Origin: Diploscapter coronatus
Lineage: Eukaryota > Nematoda > Chromadorea > Rhabditida > Rhabditidae
Direction: 5' to 3'
Assembly (NCBI GenBank): GCA_964036155.1
Contig: OZ038423.1
Span: forward strand, 65,797,249 to 65,861,248
DNA length: 64,000 bases
In this document: one piece after another, positions 10,875-22,407 of the stretch
Layout of the letters: the number at the start of each line of letters is the position of its first letter
Position numbering within the stretch: position 1 is the stretch's first letter
Notes under the pieces: generated by a model
The model's input: the letters and a program-made list of their open reading frames with translations, nothing else
Databases searched by the model: none
Told to the model about the DNA's origin: nothing
Program-made: the position numbers and the translations under genes

Positions 10875-11640
10875 ATCTTAGTCGAAAATTCATTTCATTG
10901 TCAAATTACTAAAAAGTGGCTATTTTGCTTATTCTGAAAATCGGAAGTTCCGCTAAAATTTGGCCGGGGTCGGGATTAAAATTTCTCGAACACCGCGACT
11001 CCCGGCCCACCCCTGATCTCAATCGGTTATGAACACCCGCCACAATTTGTAAACGAACCACCACTCTATCCACCCACTCTTTCTCCCTTCCTCGACTCTT
11101 TTTCACACCTTCGTAAGTAAGGAAATAGTTTCTGGGTAAAAGTACCCATTTGAACTAAAATCAATCAGATTTTTTACGTTGCACATCAGGACGAAAAGAC
11201 CTTTCCAACCATGTACAATACTTGGGGTCTACCATGTTTAGTATTCGAGAACTTAGCTTGAGCAGACAGACAAACACATTTAACAAAAATACTAAAAAGT
11301 AAGATAAAATAATTTTTCTAAAGTGGTCTCAGCACAGATCTTAGTGATTTTCTAAAACTGAGTTCAGCTCCAAACTTTTTCTTTCTGGAATGATTTCAAC
11401 TCCGATTTTGATGTTCTTGAAACAACTTCAGATCAGATCTCAGCTTCTTTTCAAAAATAACTTCAGCTCAAATCAAAACTTTCTATTCTAAATAAACTTT
11501 TGTTTATTCCAATTTTGTTTCTAAAATTCAGCGCAGATTTTGATTGATTTCATACTAAATGTACCCCACAATTTATTTACAAATTTGAATTACAGGCAAA
11601 AATCGTATTCTTGTGAATTTCTACATTTCTGATGAAAGAT
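10875..11640. other. Intergenic, repeat module only
   Basis: Contains one copy of the TTACGTTGCACA module (11130-11310) and otherwise AT-rich DNA without a supported exon. Confidence 0.35.
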
Positions 11641-12276
11641 TTGAATGTCCGCAAAAAGTAGTTCTTATAAAATATTTGGGAGAAAATTAATCTTTGAAAT
11701 ATTGCTAATTTTTGCAAAAATAATCCCACATCATCTTTTCACACTAACTCGTACTGTTGAGTGTCGGGAATCATACCCGCTCTTCCACAGAAGCATGCCT
11801 TTATTCCTGACAAATTCGATGATTCACTGGACCTTCTCTTCCTCTCTTTCCTTTTTGCTTGCTCTCTCCATGTTACATGCTATTTCTCTCTTCTGACTCT
11901 ATATAAGGGAAACCATTTTTGGGTAAAAGTACCCATTTTCTGCACCAAAATCGATAGAATTTTACGTTGCATACCACGGGGAAATTGCCCATCTTTTAGT
12001 GCAAACCCACCTCAATTGGGTGATCACATCTTTAGATATAAATATGCACAAACACATTTTACAAAAACATAGTTTTGAGTTTTGATAAGAAACTGAAGAA
12101 AACATGTCAATGATTATCGCGAAATTTAATGCAAAACACAATACCAATGCAAATTCAAAAGCAATACAAAATTCAAAATATCTCCTAACAATCAATTAAA
12201 TCTATCTTACCAATCAATGCAAATCTCATCTATCATATCTCGCATCAATCAATACTGTATCTTCATATTCATATTT

Positions 12277-12720
12277 TCTATCCAATTAAAAAATCCAATC
12301 AACCATTTAAAATATTTCTTTGTCATTCAATTATCCCATTGATGCCATTTTCTAAAACTCTTCCAAGATTTTGCAGAAAATTTCAAGTTCCTTTCCATCC
12401 ATAAAAAATGCAAAAAAAGAATCGAACTCTCGCATCATATACTCGCTATAAGGTCATATGCGCTATCCACTTGGCCATCCAAGCATGCTCGCGACTCTCT
12501 CCTTTCAGAGACATTCGGAATAAAGAGCCCATTCTCCCCGCAGAGAAATAGCATGCGGGGGTGAGAGAGCAAAAATGCTAAAGGCGAAATCATTTATATA
12601 ATAAGGATAATTACCTAATTATCTCATCAAACCCAAACAAAACCTATACCTTGCACACCGTCGGAAAATTCTGCATCCAGCCATACCACATTCAACCATT
12701 TTGATTCATCCCACTTCAAG
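12277..12720. repeat. Repeat copy B, carrying a tRNA-like insert
   Basis: Second copy of the sequence at 8985-9330. Relative to copy A it holds an extra block of about 150 bases (roughly 12425-12575) that contains a degenerate tRNA-like sequence and a GC-rich inverted segment (CATTCTCCCCGCAGAG / ATGCGGGGGTGAGAG). Either copy B gained or copy A lost this block. Confidence 0.7.
12419..12494 (-). pseudogene. Degenerate tRNA-like sequence
   Basis: On the minus strand it has A-box-like TGGCCAAGTGGATAGCGC and B-box-like GAGTTCGATTC in the right order and spacing. The T-arm can pair (GAGAG with CTTTT, two wobbles), but the anticodon stem does not pair well and the acceptor 5' GCTTGGA has no partner at the expected 3' end. 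This fits a tRNA pseudogene or the head of a tRNA-derived SINE, not a working tRNA gene. Extents are approximate. Confidence 0.4.
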
Positions 12721-13429
12721 CAATAGCATTGGACACACAGATTAAGTAAGAAAAAACAGTTTTTTGGGTAAAAGTACCCATTTCCTGAACCAAAATCGAT
12801 CGGGTTTTTTACGTTGCACACCACCGGAAAATTCTGCATCCAACCATACCACATTCAACCATTTTTATTCACTCCACTTCAAGCAATAGCGTTGGAGACA
12901 CAACAGACAGACAAACACACTCAGGGGTTTTACTAAAGAGTAGGATGTTAGAAAATTGCTGTAGGCAAAACCAGCTAAAATCACAAATCATTTATCGATG
13001 GCTAGGTTGTCATAGTTATAAACTTATCTTCGTAACTAAATGGACAACTTTTACTTCGTTGCAGTATTTTCTCTAATTTTCCCCCTTTTATGTGCGTACG
13101 TATTTGTAACCAAAGCGAAGATCGCCGAATCACTGCGTCATAACACGAGTATCACTGACAATAGCAATTCATCACCTTTAAAAATTCTAGCAAGTTAAAT
13201 TGCGGCGAGAAAATTCGACAGAAATTAATTACTATCATTTCTGTCTAGTCTCTGTTCTCTGCCTTCTATACTAGAATCATTGATATTGGAGATGATTCCA
13301 CAACTCGTTATTTGTTCGTCAAATACTCAACAAAGATCGCATATTTCATACAGCTGTGATGAAAATACGATATCACTAAAGAATATTCAGGGTAATTAAC
13401 GCTAACGGAGACGAAACATCGTTCAAAAA

Positions 13430-16400
13430 ATGATTGCAAATGACGAAAATACGTAAGTTAAATTATTCGTTAGTTTTCATTCAGTTTGTTTGGCTATATC
13501 TTGCGGATATCTAATATTATTTCAGGCAATTGGTTTCGAAATGCACAGTGGCTAATAATGATACCACTAATGCAAAACTACCTGAAAGCTCAGTCAATCC
13601 TTTAATCGGTATGATAATCAGTTCGCTTTCAAATGAATCAAAATACCTAATTTCAGCCAACAGAAGAATATCCTGCATTAGCATTAAATCGATTTATGAG
13701 AAACGGTTGAATTATAATTTTCATTGCTTGACATTGTTAAAATTTATCTAGATCATGTATGCGATATGTCGTTTTATTCACCACTCTAATAAGTCTGGCT
13801 TCTTTCACTGCTAATATCAATGCTTTCAATTTCACGATTCTATGTATGCCAGGAACATCTCAATTGGATGAAGAAACTTTAAAACTCAATCAGGTAGAGC
13901 AAAAAAACCTTTTTTAATCAAATTGTATCATTCTTATTTCAGACAATGTACGACACAGGATTCACCCGAAGCGACAAGACTCTCATCTACACTTCTGTTG
14001 CAGTCGGAAGTCTGTTTGCTGTTTTGCCAATTTCATTCCTCATTTCCAAAATTGGATGCCGAAAAGTAAGCTTTATCTTGGAAATATTCACTGATCATGC
14101 TATTGAAGTTACGTTGTGGTAAAAAAATGACTAAAATGTATAGAACCGCAGATCTTCTTTCAGTCTTTTTTTACTTTCTTGATGCCTATTATGAAATTGG
14201 CTCCATTCTTTTATACTTTTTTTTACAAAAGTTGTTATTTTACGCGTTTTTATATACTGAGCTTAGGTGTTTTTCACGTGTGGTCTTCTCTCGAGCATTG
14301 CAACATGCCTCATTCCATTCGTTGCTGCAGAAAATCTGACGCTATTCTTGGCTTTGAGATTTTTGCAGGTAGGTGGATTATAAAAACATGAACTGGCATG
14401 GAATTTATTCGACAGAATAGCAGACAATAATTTGTTCTTTTCTTTAAAAATCACGCCATTTCTACCATACTATCCATATTTCAATGATCGAAGACATTAA
14501 TAAGCTCAAAAGATCAGACATTTTTAAGTTGAAAGTCGATTGAACATATGACACGTTCTTCGTAAAAATCGAGTTTTTCTATAGAAAGGGGTGGTACCAA
14601 GAGGCCGACCCTAAAATTTCGAGTTGATTTTTCATCTCCGGAGATTTTCGACTACGCTGATGACGAATCTGATGGTTAAAACTCGATTCGACCACTGTTC
14701 CGAAGGTCCGCATCCAGTTGCTCCGGAAAAATATTTTTTCGTTATTCTGCATGAAAAAATTCAAACTTAGTATCACAATGCTCGCAGAGACTAGCTGAGC
14801 ACGATTCTGAAAAGGTCTCACCGAAATGACACCGAATAGGAAAGTTATGAATTTTTAAATAAAATTAAGCAAAAATGAGCCATGACAACTCTTCGAAGAA
14901 GTGGCATTTCTCCGCTAGCGGGCAACCTATAGGAAAACAGTCAAGTGTTTCAGAAACTAGAAGACCTGAGCTACTTCTCATTATAAATAACTCATGGAAT
15001 CTAGTATTTTTTTTAAATTAAAAAGCAAAATATCAGCTCGACATTTGAGAGTCGACTTCTTGGGTACCACCCCATACTCGATTCTTACGAAGAACGTGTC
15101 ATATAGAAATGAAATGCGAGTTTAATGAATTGGGTAATTATTGCGAGACTTTCGATTAGAAATAGCATTATTGGAATGATCGAAAATAATGATCTTTGCA
15201 TTTCAAAATGAAAATTTCGCGGATTAATTATCAGTGATAGACTAAAACCAAAAATATGACAAATGAGTTCAATTGTTTGAGGGAGTGGCATTTGCCTCGG
15301 GAATGCCGACTGCAGGGTCGGTCACCTCGTCGTGGTCGCCCATTCTCCAGCACGGCCTTTTCATCTCCACACTCACTGTCTTCCCCGTCGTTGGATGCAT
15401 CATCGCGATGCCTATTTCTGGAGTGGTAAGAATTGTTGTGTTCGTATTGGAATATTTCATCAAGGAAATTCTGGATAGTTGAGTATTTGGCAATTTTTAG
15501 ATATATAGATGCATATCAGCATATAGTTAAGGAGGAGCAAAGATAGACGAAATCTAGTCATTTTCGTGAGATTCCTAATTTCAAGGATTTTTGGGAAAAA
15601 ATTGAAACTTCACATCGATTTCACGACGAAAAAAGCCTATTTGTTAGAACTCAAATATTCATTGACGTCTTCATCAACAATCGTTTACAGCTCTAGATCG
15701 AATTTTGATTTCGTTTCGAACATTTTGAATTTCACTTTCGCCCGTCCATGTTAAAGAGAGCCAGAGAAGAATATTCTCTTTTCCCTAAACTATTTCACTC
15801 GTAGTGGATAAGTTTTTACTTCGTATAATCGCAAATAGTCCGTCTTCAAGAGCTACAATTTTCTCACCAAATCATAAAATTTAGCTCTGCACATCATCGT
15901 TTGGATGGAAGGCGGTTTACTTCATATTGTCTGCATTCTCTTTCATCATGTTCATAATTTGGGTAATTTTTTACCTTTATCAATTTGGCAAGAATTGTGA
16001 ACATTTAGGCGATTTTGTATACTGACGATCCTGAAGAGCATCCATTAGTCTCTAAATCTGAATTACTACTGATTTCATCAGACAAGAGCTCTGGAGACAC
16101 CAATTGCGATAAATTAATGGAAGAAGAATCTGAATCGATTCCGTACAGAAAAATTCTCCTAACACCATCGATTGTCGGCGTTTGCGCCGGTGCGATTGGA
16201 GATTTTCTTTCAATTCAGGTGATTATGGCAAATATTTGAGCCTTAGCCGATTATAAAATTCTTATGATTTGATGAAATTCTGGCTTCTTGCATTAGAGCA
16301 TATCATTGATGCAGAAGATTGTCAGATTCAATTTACCGATGTCACTAGCTTAAAATAGAATAGTCTAAAATTCATAGTGGATAAAATCATATCAAACTTT

Positions 16401-17569
16401 TCAGCTAGTTCACGTATTCTCACCCATCTACATCAAAAACATTCTGGGATATTCTGTTCATGAGACCGGATTTGTTTCAGCTCTGCCTGTTATACTGCAA
16501 TTCTTCGTCAAAGTATGGAATAATTTTTCTAAAAAGGTATTTCATGACATTTCTTTAGATATTCTCTGGATTGAGCAGCGACGTGATCAGCTGCTTGTCG
16601 GAGACAGCGAAACTCCGTCTGTTCAACACAATCGCCATGTGGCTCAGCGGGGCATTCCTATTATCACTGGCATTTGTAGATCGCGGTAATGCCGTACAAA
16701 TATTCAATCAAAACATTTGATAAAATGATGTTTCCTATGTATCAAAACTGATCTTCGTTCAATAAGTATTAGGTTCATACTTTCAAAAGGTTTTTTGCGT
16801 TAAAATATAATCAATATTTCTAATTCTTATGAAAAACCTCCTGCTTCTTCATAGAACAATCAGATTTTCAGGTGAAGGATTTTATGGAATGGTATTAATG
16901 ACATCAGCTTTAATGCTGCAAGGATTTAATGGGCCTGGATTTAACAAGGTTCTATCTTCATTGAAATTTTTAATTGTGCTTAATTTCAGTGTGCTACACT
17001 TGTTTCACGACAATATTCGCACTTCGTGCTGGCCGTCTTGCAATTTTTATGGTGTATTTCGATGCTAGTATCGCCTATTTTGGTAAGTCATATCTTCTCG
17101 AAAAAGTGAAATATTTTTTCACACTTTGAATGTGGTCTTCGCTGCTTCGGAGCGGTTAGATATTATCAATCATAAAATTTCAAATATCTCATTTTTCTAA
17201 ACACTATTTCATGTCGCGATCAGAGATATACGAAATTCGACTTCGAGGAGTTTTTAGCAACTTCGACTTCAAGATTTAAAAATAATATTTCGACTTCTAC
17301 TTCAGTAGTTTTCAAGTCAAAACCTCGTGCACCCTCGATCGCGATATGGTGAAATTGCCATATTATCGATGTCCTCTAAACAATTTCAGATATCGATACT
17401 GCTCCCTACCGGATCAGTGTCGGAATGGCACGTAGTGTTCATCGTGCACGCAGCGATTCTCTTCATCTCGAATGCAGTGTTCTGTCTGGTGGCCACTGGA
17501 AAGCCTGCTCAATGGACGGATTCTTCCATCACAAGCTGCTCAAAAAAGAATACGCCTTTGTTCATTTAG
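13430..17569 (+). CDS. Major facilitator superfamily transporter (nematode SLC17-like type)
   Basis: Multi-pass membrane transporter; substrate not predictable. Fifteen exons join in phase to 512 aa: 13430-13452, 13526-13608, 13657-13705, 13752-13893, 13943-14065, 14267-14368, 15282-15425, 15885-15962, 16009-16218, 16405-16512, 16559-16685, 16872-16948, 16990-17082, 17390-17569, with exon 1 starting at the first ATG after the acceptor ATATTCAG. (Fourteen are listed; a further short exon is not excluded.) Hydrophobic helices are spread along the chain, e.g. YVVLFTTLISLASFT, TSVAVGSLFAVLPISFLI and ATCLIPFVAAENLTLFLAL. FLISKIGCRK after helix 2 is a weak version of the MFS loop motif. A hydrophilic acidic loop encoded by 16009-16218 sits where the central cytoplasmic loop is expected. 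The 913 bp intron after 14368 carries a MITE. Confidence 0.8.
14547..15103. mobile_element. MITE-like element in MFS intron
   Basis: Terminal inverted repeats of about 30 bases: TATGACACGTTCTTCGTAAA at the left, and the reverse strand of the right end reads TATGACACGTTCTTCGTAAG. Inside these, GGGGTGGTACC on the left pairs with GGTACCACCCC on the right. No ORF of interest. It sits within the intron between the exons ending 14368 and starting 15282. Confidence 0.8.
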
Positions 17570-18000
17570 TAGATAGATTGCAATCGAAATTGTGAATCAG
17601 AAAAAAAACAAAGGGGTTGTTCATACTTAGTTGCAATGCAAATTGCAATTTGCAACTCGCTCGAAATAGCATGGAAAATCAAGAGAGCACAAACATGATG
17701 CAATCGCGCTCTCTTCACTTCCCATGCTATTTCAAGCGAGTTGCAAATTGCAAGTTGCATTGCAACTAAGTATGAACGGGCCCAAACAGTAATACCGGTC
17801 AATTTAAAACAAATTTTCCGATTTTTCATTATCTCATTTACCCACTTTAATCACAAAACTGCTTAAAAAAGAAGACGCATTTGTTCATTTCGTAGACAAA
17901 TTGCAATCGAAATTACGAATTTAGAAAAAACAAACTAATACCGGTCAATTTAAAACAAATTTTCCGATTTTTTCATTATATCATTTAGCCATTTTAAATA
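17542..18000. repeat. Tandem duplication of the 3' end of the MFS gene
   Basis: The end of the last coding exon and 3' flank (GCTGCTCAAAAAAGAATACG, GATTGCAATCGAAATT, AATACCGGTCAATTTAAAAC) recurs at 17855-18000 (CTGCTTAAAAAAGAAGACGC and so on). The first copy is interrupted by the palindromic element at 17607-17785; the second is uninterrupted. Confidence 0.8.
17607..17785. mobile_element. Palindromic MITE with preserved empty site
   Basis: Near-perfect palindrome: the left arm from GTTCATACTTAGTTGCAATG through TTGCAACTCGC.CGAAATAGC is repeated inverted on the right, leaving a short central spacer of about 55 bases. Ends are GGG...CCC flanked by AAA on both sides. The duplicated flank at about 17925-17945 lacks it, giving a direct empty-site comparison. 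It has no coding capacity and would fold into a long hairpin if transcribed. Confidence 0.85.
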
Positions 18001-19500
18001 TCCATTTATTGTCTTCATTTTTACGTTATTTGATTTTTATTAATCAATAATAAACGTTAACAATATACAGTAATTCGTCAAACTGATAATAGTTGCAGCT
18101 TCAAAAAGTCATAGCTTTAGACAAATATCGTAATGAGCACCTTAGAAAATTGGTACGATTAGAAAATCATAACTAATAATATGACTTAGAAAATGATAAC
18201 ACTTTAGATACAAAGCAGTACAAAAATAAAAATAACGAATCTGAAGGGGATTTCATTTTGTAATTTTTCATTCATTTTCATTGTTTCTTTTCATTCTTAT
18301 TCTTCATCTCTGCATCCGTTATTTTCAATCCTTCGTTTCCTTTTTCCCTGTTCATTTCAGGTGCTATTTTGTCCTGCAATATCAACGCACCCGTTTCTTC
18401 CCGTTATTTTCGCATTTTCTTATTTTTATTCGCCTTTTTTTCGAAGTTTTTGTTCTTCAAACTAGTGTACGTATTCTCGTTTTCTTCTTAGTAAGTCAAA
18501 GTCGATTCCTCATTCATTACTCCTCGTGAAGACCCACTCACCAGTCGTGTCCAATGCTCTCTGCCTTCAGCTACTATAAGAGATTCAAAATGTTCTCGAG
18601 GATAGGCATTCTCTCGATTGGTTTCGACCTGTCTGAATGGACATTACCTATTTTTACTCCTGAAGTAGTTCGCTTCAACTTCAGTTCATCCCTGTACACA
18701 ACGCAAACTCTGCCCCTCTGAAAAATACGACGAAGCATAAAAAGTGGTAGTGTGGGACCCAAAATAGGAAACAAGTCATGTCGAGACTGCGAAGGCATAA
18801 AGGCCCAGTCTAGCTAGATTGATGATAGATCCAATGAAACGGTTGTGTGCCAAAAATCAGGCCGAAGCATTCACATCTTTTGTATTGCAAAAACGTGTTC
18901 ATTTTGGGATCGGGAAAGTGCCGATCCTTTCGTTCAAAATAGACTTTGATGTTTTCTTTAATTGTACAGAGAAGAAATTATTCGTATGGTCACAAAATAC
19001 AGTAAAGATTTCACACAAAATCAGACGCAACTCTAAAAAATCTACAGATGAAAATGAAAGTTTGGTAATTCATTCCCCTTATTTGACGGTCCTACGTTTA
19101 GTGCGTCGTTTCGCGCACCCGCGTTGGCGAATATTCGGGCCTGGGTTTAGGTCACGTCGACACTGAAACTTCCTGAAAATACTCCATAAACAAACTGTTC
19201 TGGCTTGAAATTCAACGCCTTCATTTTTGGCTGTTCCGCTCTTTACGCTCGTCTTTTACGCTTCATTCTTGATCTGGATCGATGGGCGGAGACTTTCTGT
19301 TGTGCAATTTTGAAAAATCGTCGAAATTTCAAGCTTTTCTTCTTGAATTCATGACTCATTTTCGCTGTTTCGGTTTCAGAAAATACCCCAAAATTCTCGA
19401 TACTCGTCAGTTTTGTTAATTTTCGAAAAATCGCTCAATCTTGCTCTATTTGTCCTAATTTCGTGATTTTCAAAATTTCAGCTTTTGAAAGTACCCAAAA
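18001..19500. other. Intergenic region before eIF6
   Basis: No supported exon. A 115-codon open frame at 18819-19166 shows no conserved segment; part of it (AAACGGTTGTGTGCCA... TGTTCATTTTG) resembles sequence near 32520-32580, so it is more likely repeat-derived. The last bases contain an acceptor-like AATTTCAG 20 bases before the eIF6 start codon. Confidence 0.4.
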
Positions 19501-21038
19501 ATGGCGCTTCGCATGGACTATGAGGGAAGCAACGACGTGGGCGTGTTCTGCACGCTCACCAACAAGTACTGTCTCGTGGGCATCGGCAACACCCAGAATT
19601 TCTACAGGTCGGTATTTTTAATTTAAAAAAATTCTATAATATCTTGATTTTTTAAGATAAAAATTTTTTTGATTTTTATATCCACTATTTCTGATCAAAT
19701 TAGTATAAATATCATAGAACTTAAGGGGACTGATAATTTTAAAATTTCGAAGATTCGATAACCGACTTTTATTTCTATTTTCCAGTCAAGTCGAGGCCGA
19801 GCTCGCCGACACGATCCCCGTAGTGCACACGTCCATTGCCGCTACCAGAATTGTCGGCAGGATTACCGTTGGTGAGGAAACTCGAAGAAGAATAAAACAA
19901 ATTAGAACATAAAATCCAGGAAACCGTCACGGTCTGCTTGTGCCCAGTGCGACCACCGATCAGGAACTCCAGCACTTGAGAAACTCGCTGCCTGATGAGG
20001 TTCGATCTTTAAAGTTGCCTGAATTATCTCAACTTAATTACTTCAGCTGTCGTTACGTAATTATTTAATTACCCTCAACTAAAGCCAATTACTCTAATTC
20101 AAGACACTCATCTCAGGTCCGAGTCCGTCGCGTCGACGAGCGTCTGTCTGCCCTCGGAAATGTTATCGTGTGCAACGACCACGTCGCGCTGGTGCATGCC
20201 GAAATCAGTCAGGAAACCGAGGAATGCATTTCCGATGTTTTGAAGGCGGAGGTGTTCAGAGTCAGTTTGGGACAGAATTCGTTGGTTCGTAATTTTCTCT
20301 GAAAAGCCAAGTAAATCATCACAAACGTGAGTCCTAGACGTTGTGATGAAGTTCGAAAGAAAAAGAAGATTTAGTAAAATCATGGTTTCCATTGTCTTGA
20401 ATATCTCCATTGAAAATCCATTTCCAATCTTTTCCATGATTTATAAGGGAAAGGCATGATATAAAAGAGAATTAAATGTTTTTTTCTTAACTTTGTGTAG
20501 GATAATTTAATTTTAGGTCGGTTCCTACTGCGCCCTTTCTTCGAATGGTGCCTTGGTGGCCGCGAGAACGCCTCCCGAGACGCAGAGGGAGCTGGCTGCT
20601 CTGTTGCAAGTACCTGTCGTCGCGGGCACAATCAACCGGGGATCGGAACTCATCGGTGCGGGACTGTGTGTCAACGACTGGACTGCGTTTTGTGGTATGT
20701 TTGATTCTTTTTTTTTCTGAAAGAAGAAAACTTGCTTTTCTGCACAATTCCCCATGAAAGGGGCATGTTTTATTTTTTGAGCGAGCTTTTTCTATATTTT
20801 GAAGGGAAAATTATAAGGTTTTTTTTACAAAGCATTTATGAAGAGAATTAGATCACACGCTACTTTCTAAAAACCATGTTTTCTAAAATTGGGAATTTTA
20901 AAAATGAATATATTTTCAGGCCTGAACACGACGTCGACTGAGCTGTCCGTGGTGGAGTCGATATTCAAGTTGGGCGACCACGTGCCCACTGCGATTGGAA
21001 GCCAGCTTAGAGACACGCTCATCGAATCGATGATGTGA
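19501..21038 (+). CDS. eif-6: Eukaryotic translation initiation factor 6 (eIF6)
   Basis: Anti-association factor that binds the 60S ribosomal subunit, acting in nucleolar 60S biogenesis and in control of subunit joining. Six exons, 19501-19607, 19786-19871, 19920-19999, 20117-20284, 20517-20694 and 20920-21038, join in phase to 245 aa, the normal length. Typical segments are visible in order: [74 protein letters not shown]. The fold is five quasi-repeats (pentein) and all are covered. Start codon follows an acceptor-like TTTCAG, compatible with trans-splicing. Intact; nothing odd. Confidence 0.97.
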
Positions 21039-22122
21039 ATGATAGGATAGTTTTACAGTATGCTTTTATCATTTAAAATTGTACGGTAATTTTATCTTAT
21101 TATTCTTCAGTGTTTTTGTTGGAATAATTACAATCGTTTTCTTCTTCTTCAAATTGCTACAGTACAGTTGTTTAACCGAAAATTAAAATCTCAATGCTTG
21201 ATTTTTTTAAGGTTTCTAAAGTTATGAAAATCATCCATATTTTTCAGACTCCAATCCTTCACTTTCGATTTTTGTTACAATTTTCTAAAATTCTCTATTT
21301 AAAACTGATTGTTGTTGACTCGTCTTGTTGATTTTGAAACTTAGAATCATTCTAGAATTTAAAATCTCATTCCAACTAAATTCTTTAAACACGATTGTTT
21401 CAAGTACATTTTACCGGTGTTGAGAATTCAACATGAAGAGAATAAATTGAAAATGAACTTAAAATTGGCTCCGTCTCTTAAAAATTATGATATATGTTAT
21501 TACAGAAATCAAGTTTAAAAATGCGAATATTCCGGCCTTGTTATAGGTTAGATTATAATGTAGTTGGGACTCACGATTAGAACTTCGGTTTTTGTCTTCA
21601 CCTGATTTGATTTCCCTTATAAATCACGCTATTCCCTCCTTTTAAAAATGCAATTTTGCAATAGGAGAAAGATTTTTACGCCCGGCTTTACTTGCTGCCA
21701 GCGAGCCCAATGCCAACTTTCATTTAGAGGGCGCAAGTGGATTTTGGAATGAGAAAACTGATGGATAAAATTTAGTCTATAAAAGTCCGGTTTTTACTGA
21801 TTCTGGAAACTTCGTTTTCGAAATAGATAGTCCTATTGAGAGTCATGATGTCTTCCGAATTTTCACTTTCGCTAACATTTTTTCGTCGATTGAATTTGCG
21901 ATCATGATTTTTGAATACATCCAAACGATTGAAAATTGCTCGAAACTGCATTTCTCGTTCATTAGAGAAAGGGAGCGATATGATTTCATTGAAGAAACAG
22001 GGTCCGTAGCGTTATTCACCAAAATTTTTGGTGAATAACGCTCGCCCTCCAAGAAACACCAGCAATGAGTGAAAACGGTTTCAATAGCTCATTTTAGGCT
22101 GAATAATGTATTTTATTACATA
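21039..22122. other. Intergenic region, no gene seen
   Basis: Downstream flank of eIF6 and AT-rich DNA. Open frames on either strand lack conserved segments. Confidence 0.4.
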
Positions 22123-22407
22123 TTTAGTGATGATGATATAGTAAAATCTTGTCTGTGTCTTGATCTCTCAATTCCATATTATTACGATCAAATTTCTCGA
22201 ATCGCAAACATGAATTATGGAAGATTGGATCATTCTCTTGCTGTCGCAAATGGAAAATTGTATGCAATCGGAGGGTGAGCTGAGATTTTGCACATCTTTA
22301 TACGAAATATTCGTTAACTTAATTCAAAAACTACAAATTTTTGTAATTCAATAGAGGAATACGATCCACAAACGAATAAATGGCGCGAAGTCGGAAAATT
22401 AACATAA
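22123..22407 (+). pseudogene. 3' remnant of an F-box/kelch gene
   Basis: Matches the last two exons of the F-box/kelch gene that follows. One block encodes NYGRLDHSLAVANGKLYAIGG and a second encodes EEYDPQTNKWREVGKLT followed by the same stop codon and the same 3' flank (AAAATAAAGCTTG). The intervening acceptor is lost: the gene proper has TTAGATTTCAAAAA where this copy has TTAATTCAAAAAC, so the last exon can no longer be joined as in the intact gene. The upstream part of the gene is absent. Similarity continues to about 22545 (CAACTCTCGAAGACATCTAA). Confidence 0.75.

Larger units (their letters stand above)
8490..12960. repeat. Cluster of a dispersed repeat family (TTACGTTGCACA module)
   Basis: At least five copies of a roughly 100-160 bp module occur at about 8490-8640, 9188-9310, 11130-11310, 11905-12070 and 12755-12950. 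The best copies open with GGGTAAAAGTACCCATTT, continue through CAAAATCGAT and TTTTACGTTGCACACC, and close with a tract close to ACAGACAGACAAACACA and TTTACAAAAATA. Several also share a piece ending GGGTGATCACATCTTTAGAT. The copies are diverged, have no ORF and explain the long open frames seen here. Class unknown; SINE-like or the end of a larger element are possible. Confidence 0.7.

Noticed and set aside
12419..12494. Functional tRNA gene
   Set aside because: Acceptor ends do not pair and the anticodon stem is poor; kept only as a tRNA-like pseudogene.
14097..14391. Open frames overlapping the MFS exon at 14267-14368
   Set aside because: The conserved helix (SSIATCLIPFVAAENLTLFL) is in a third frame fixed by the phase-0 exon 14267-14368; the longer frames are shadows.
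18819..19166. 115-codon open frame before eIF6
   Set aside because: No conserved segment, and part resembles non-coding sequence near 32520-32580.
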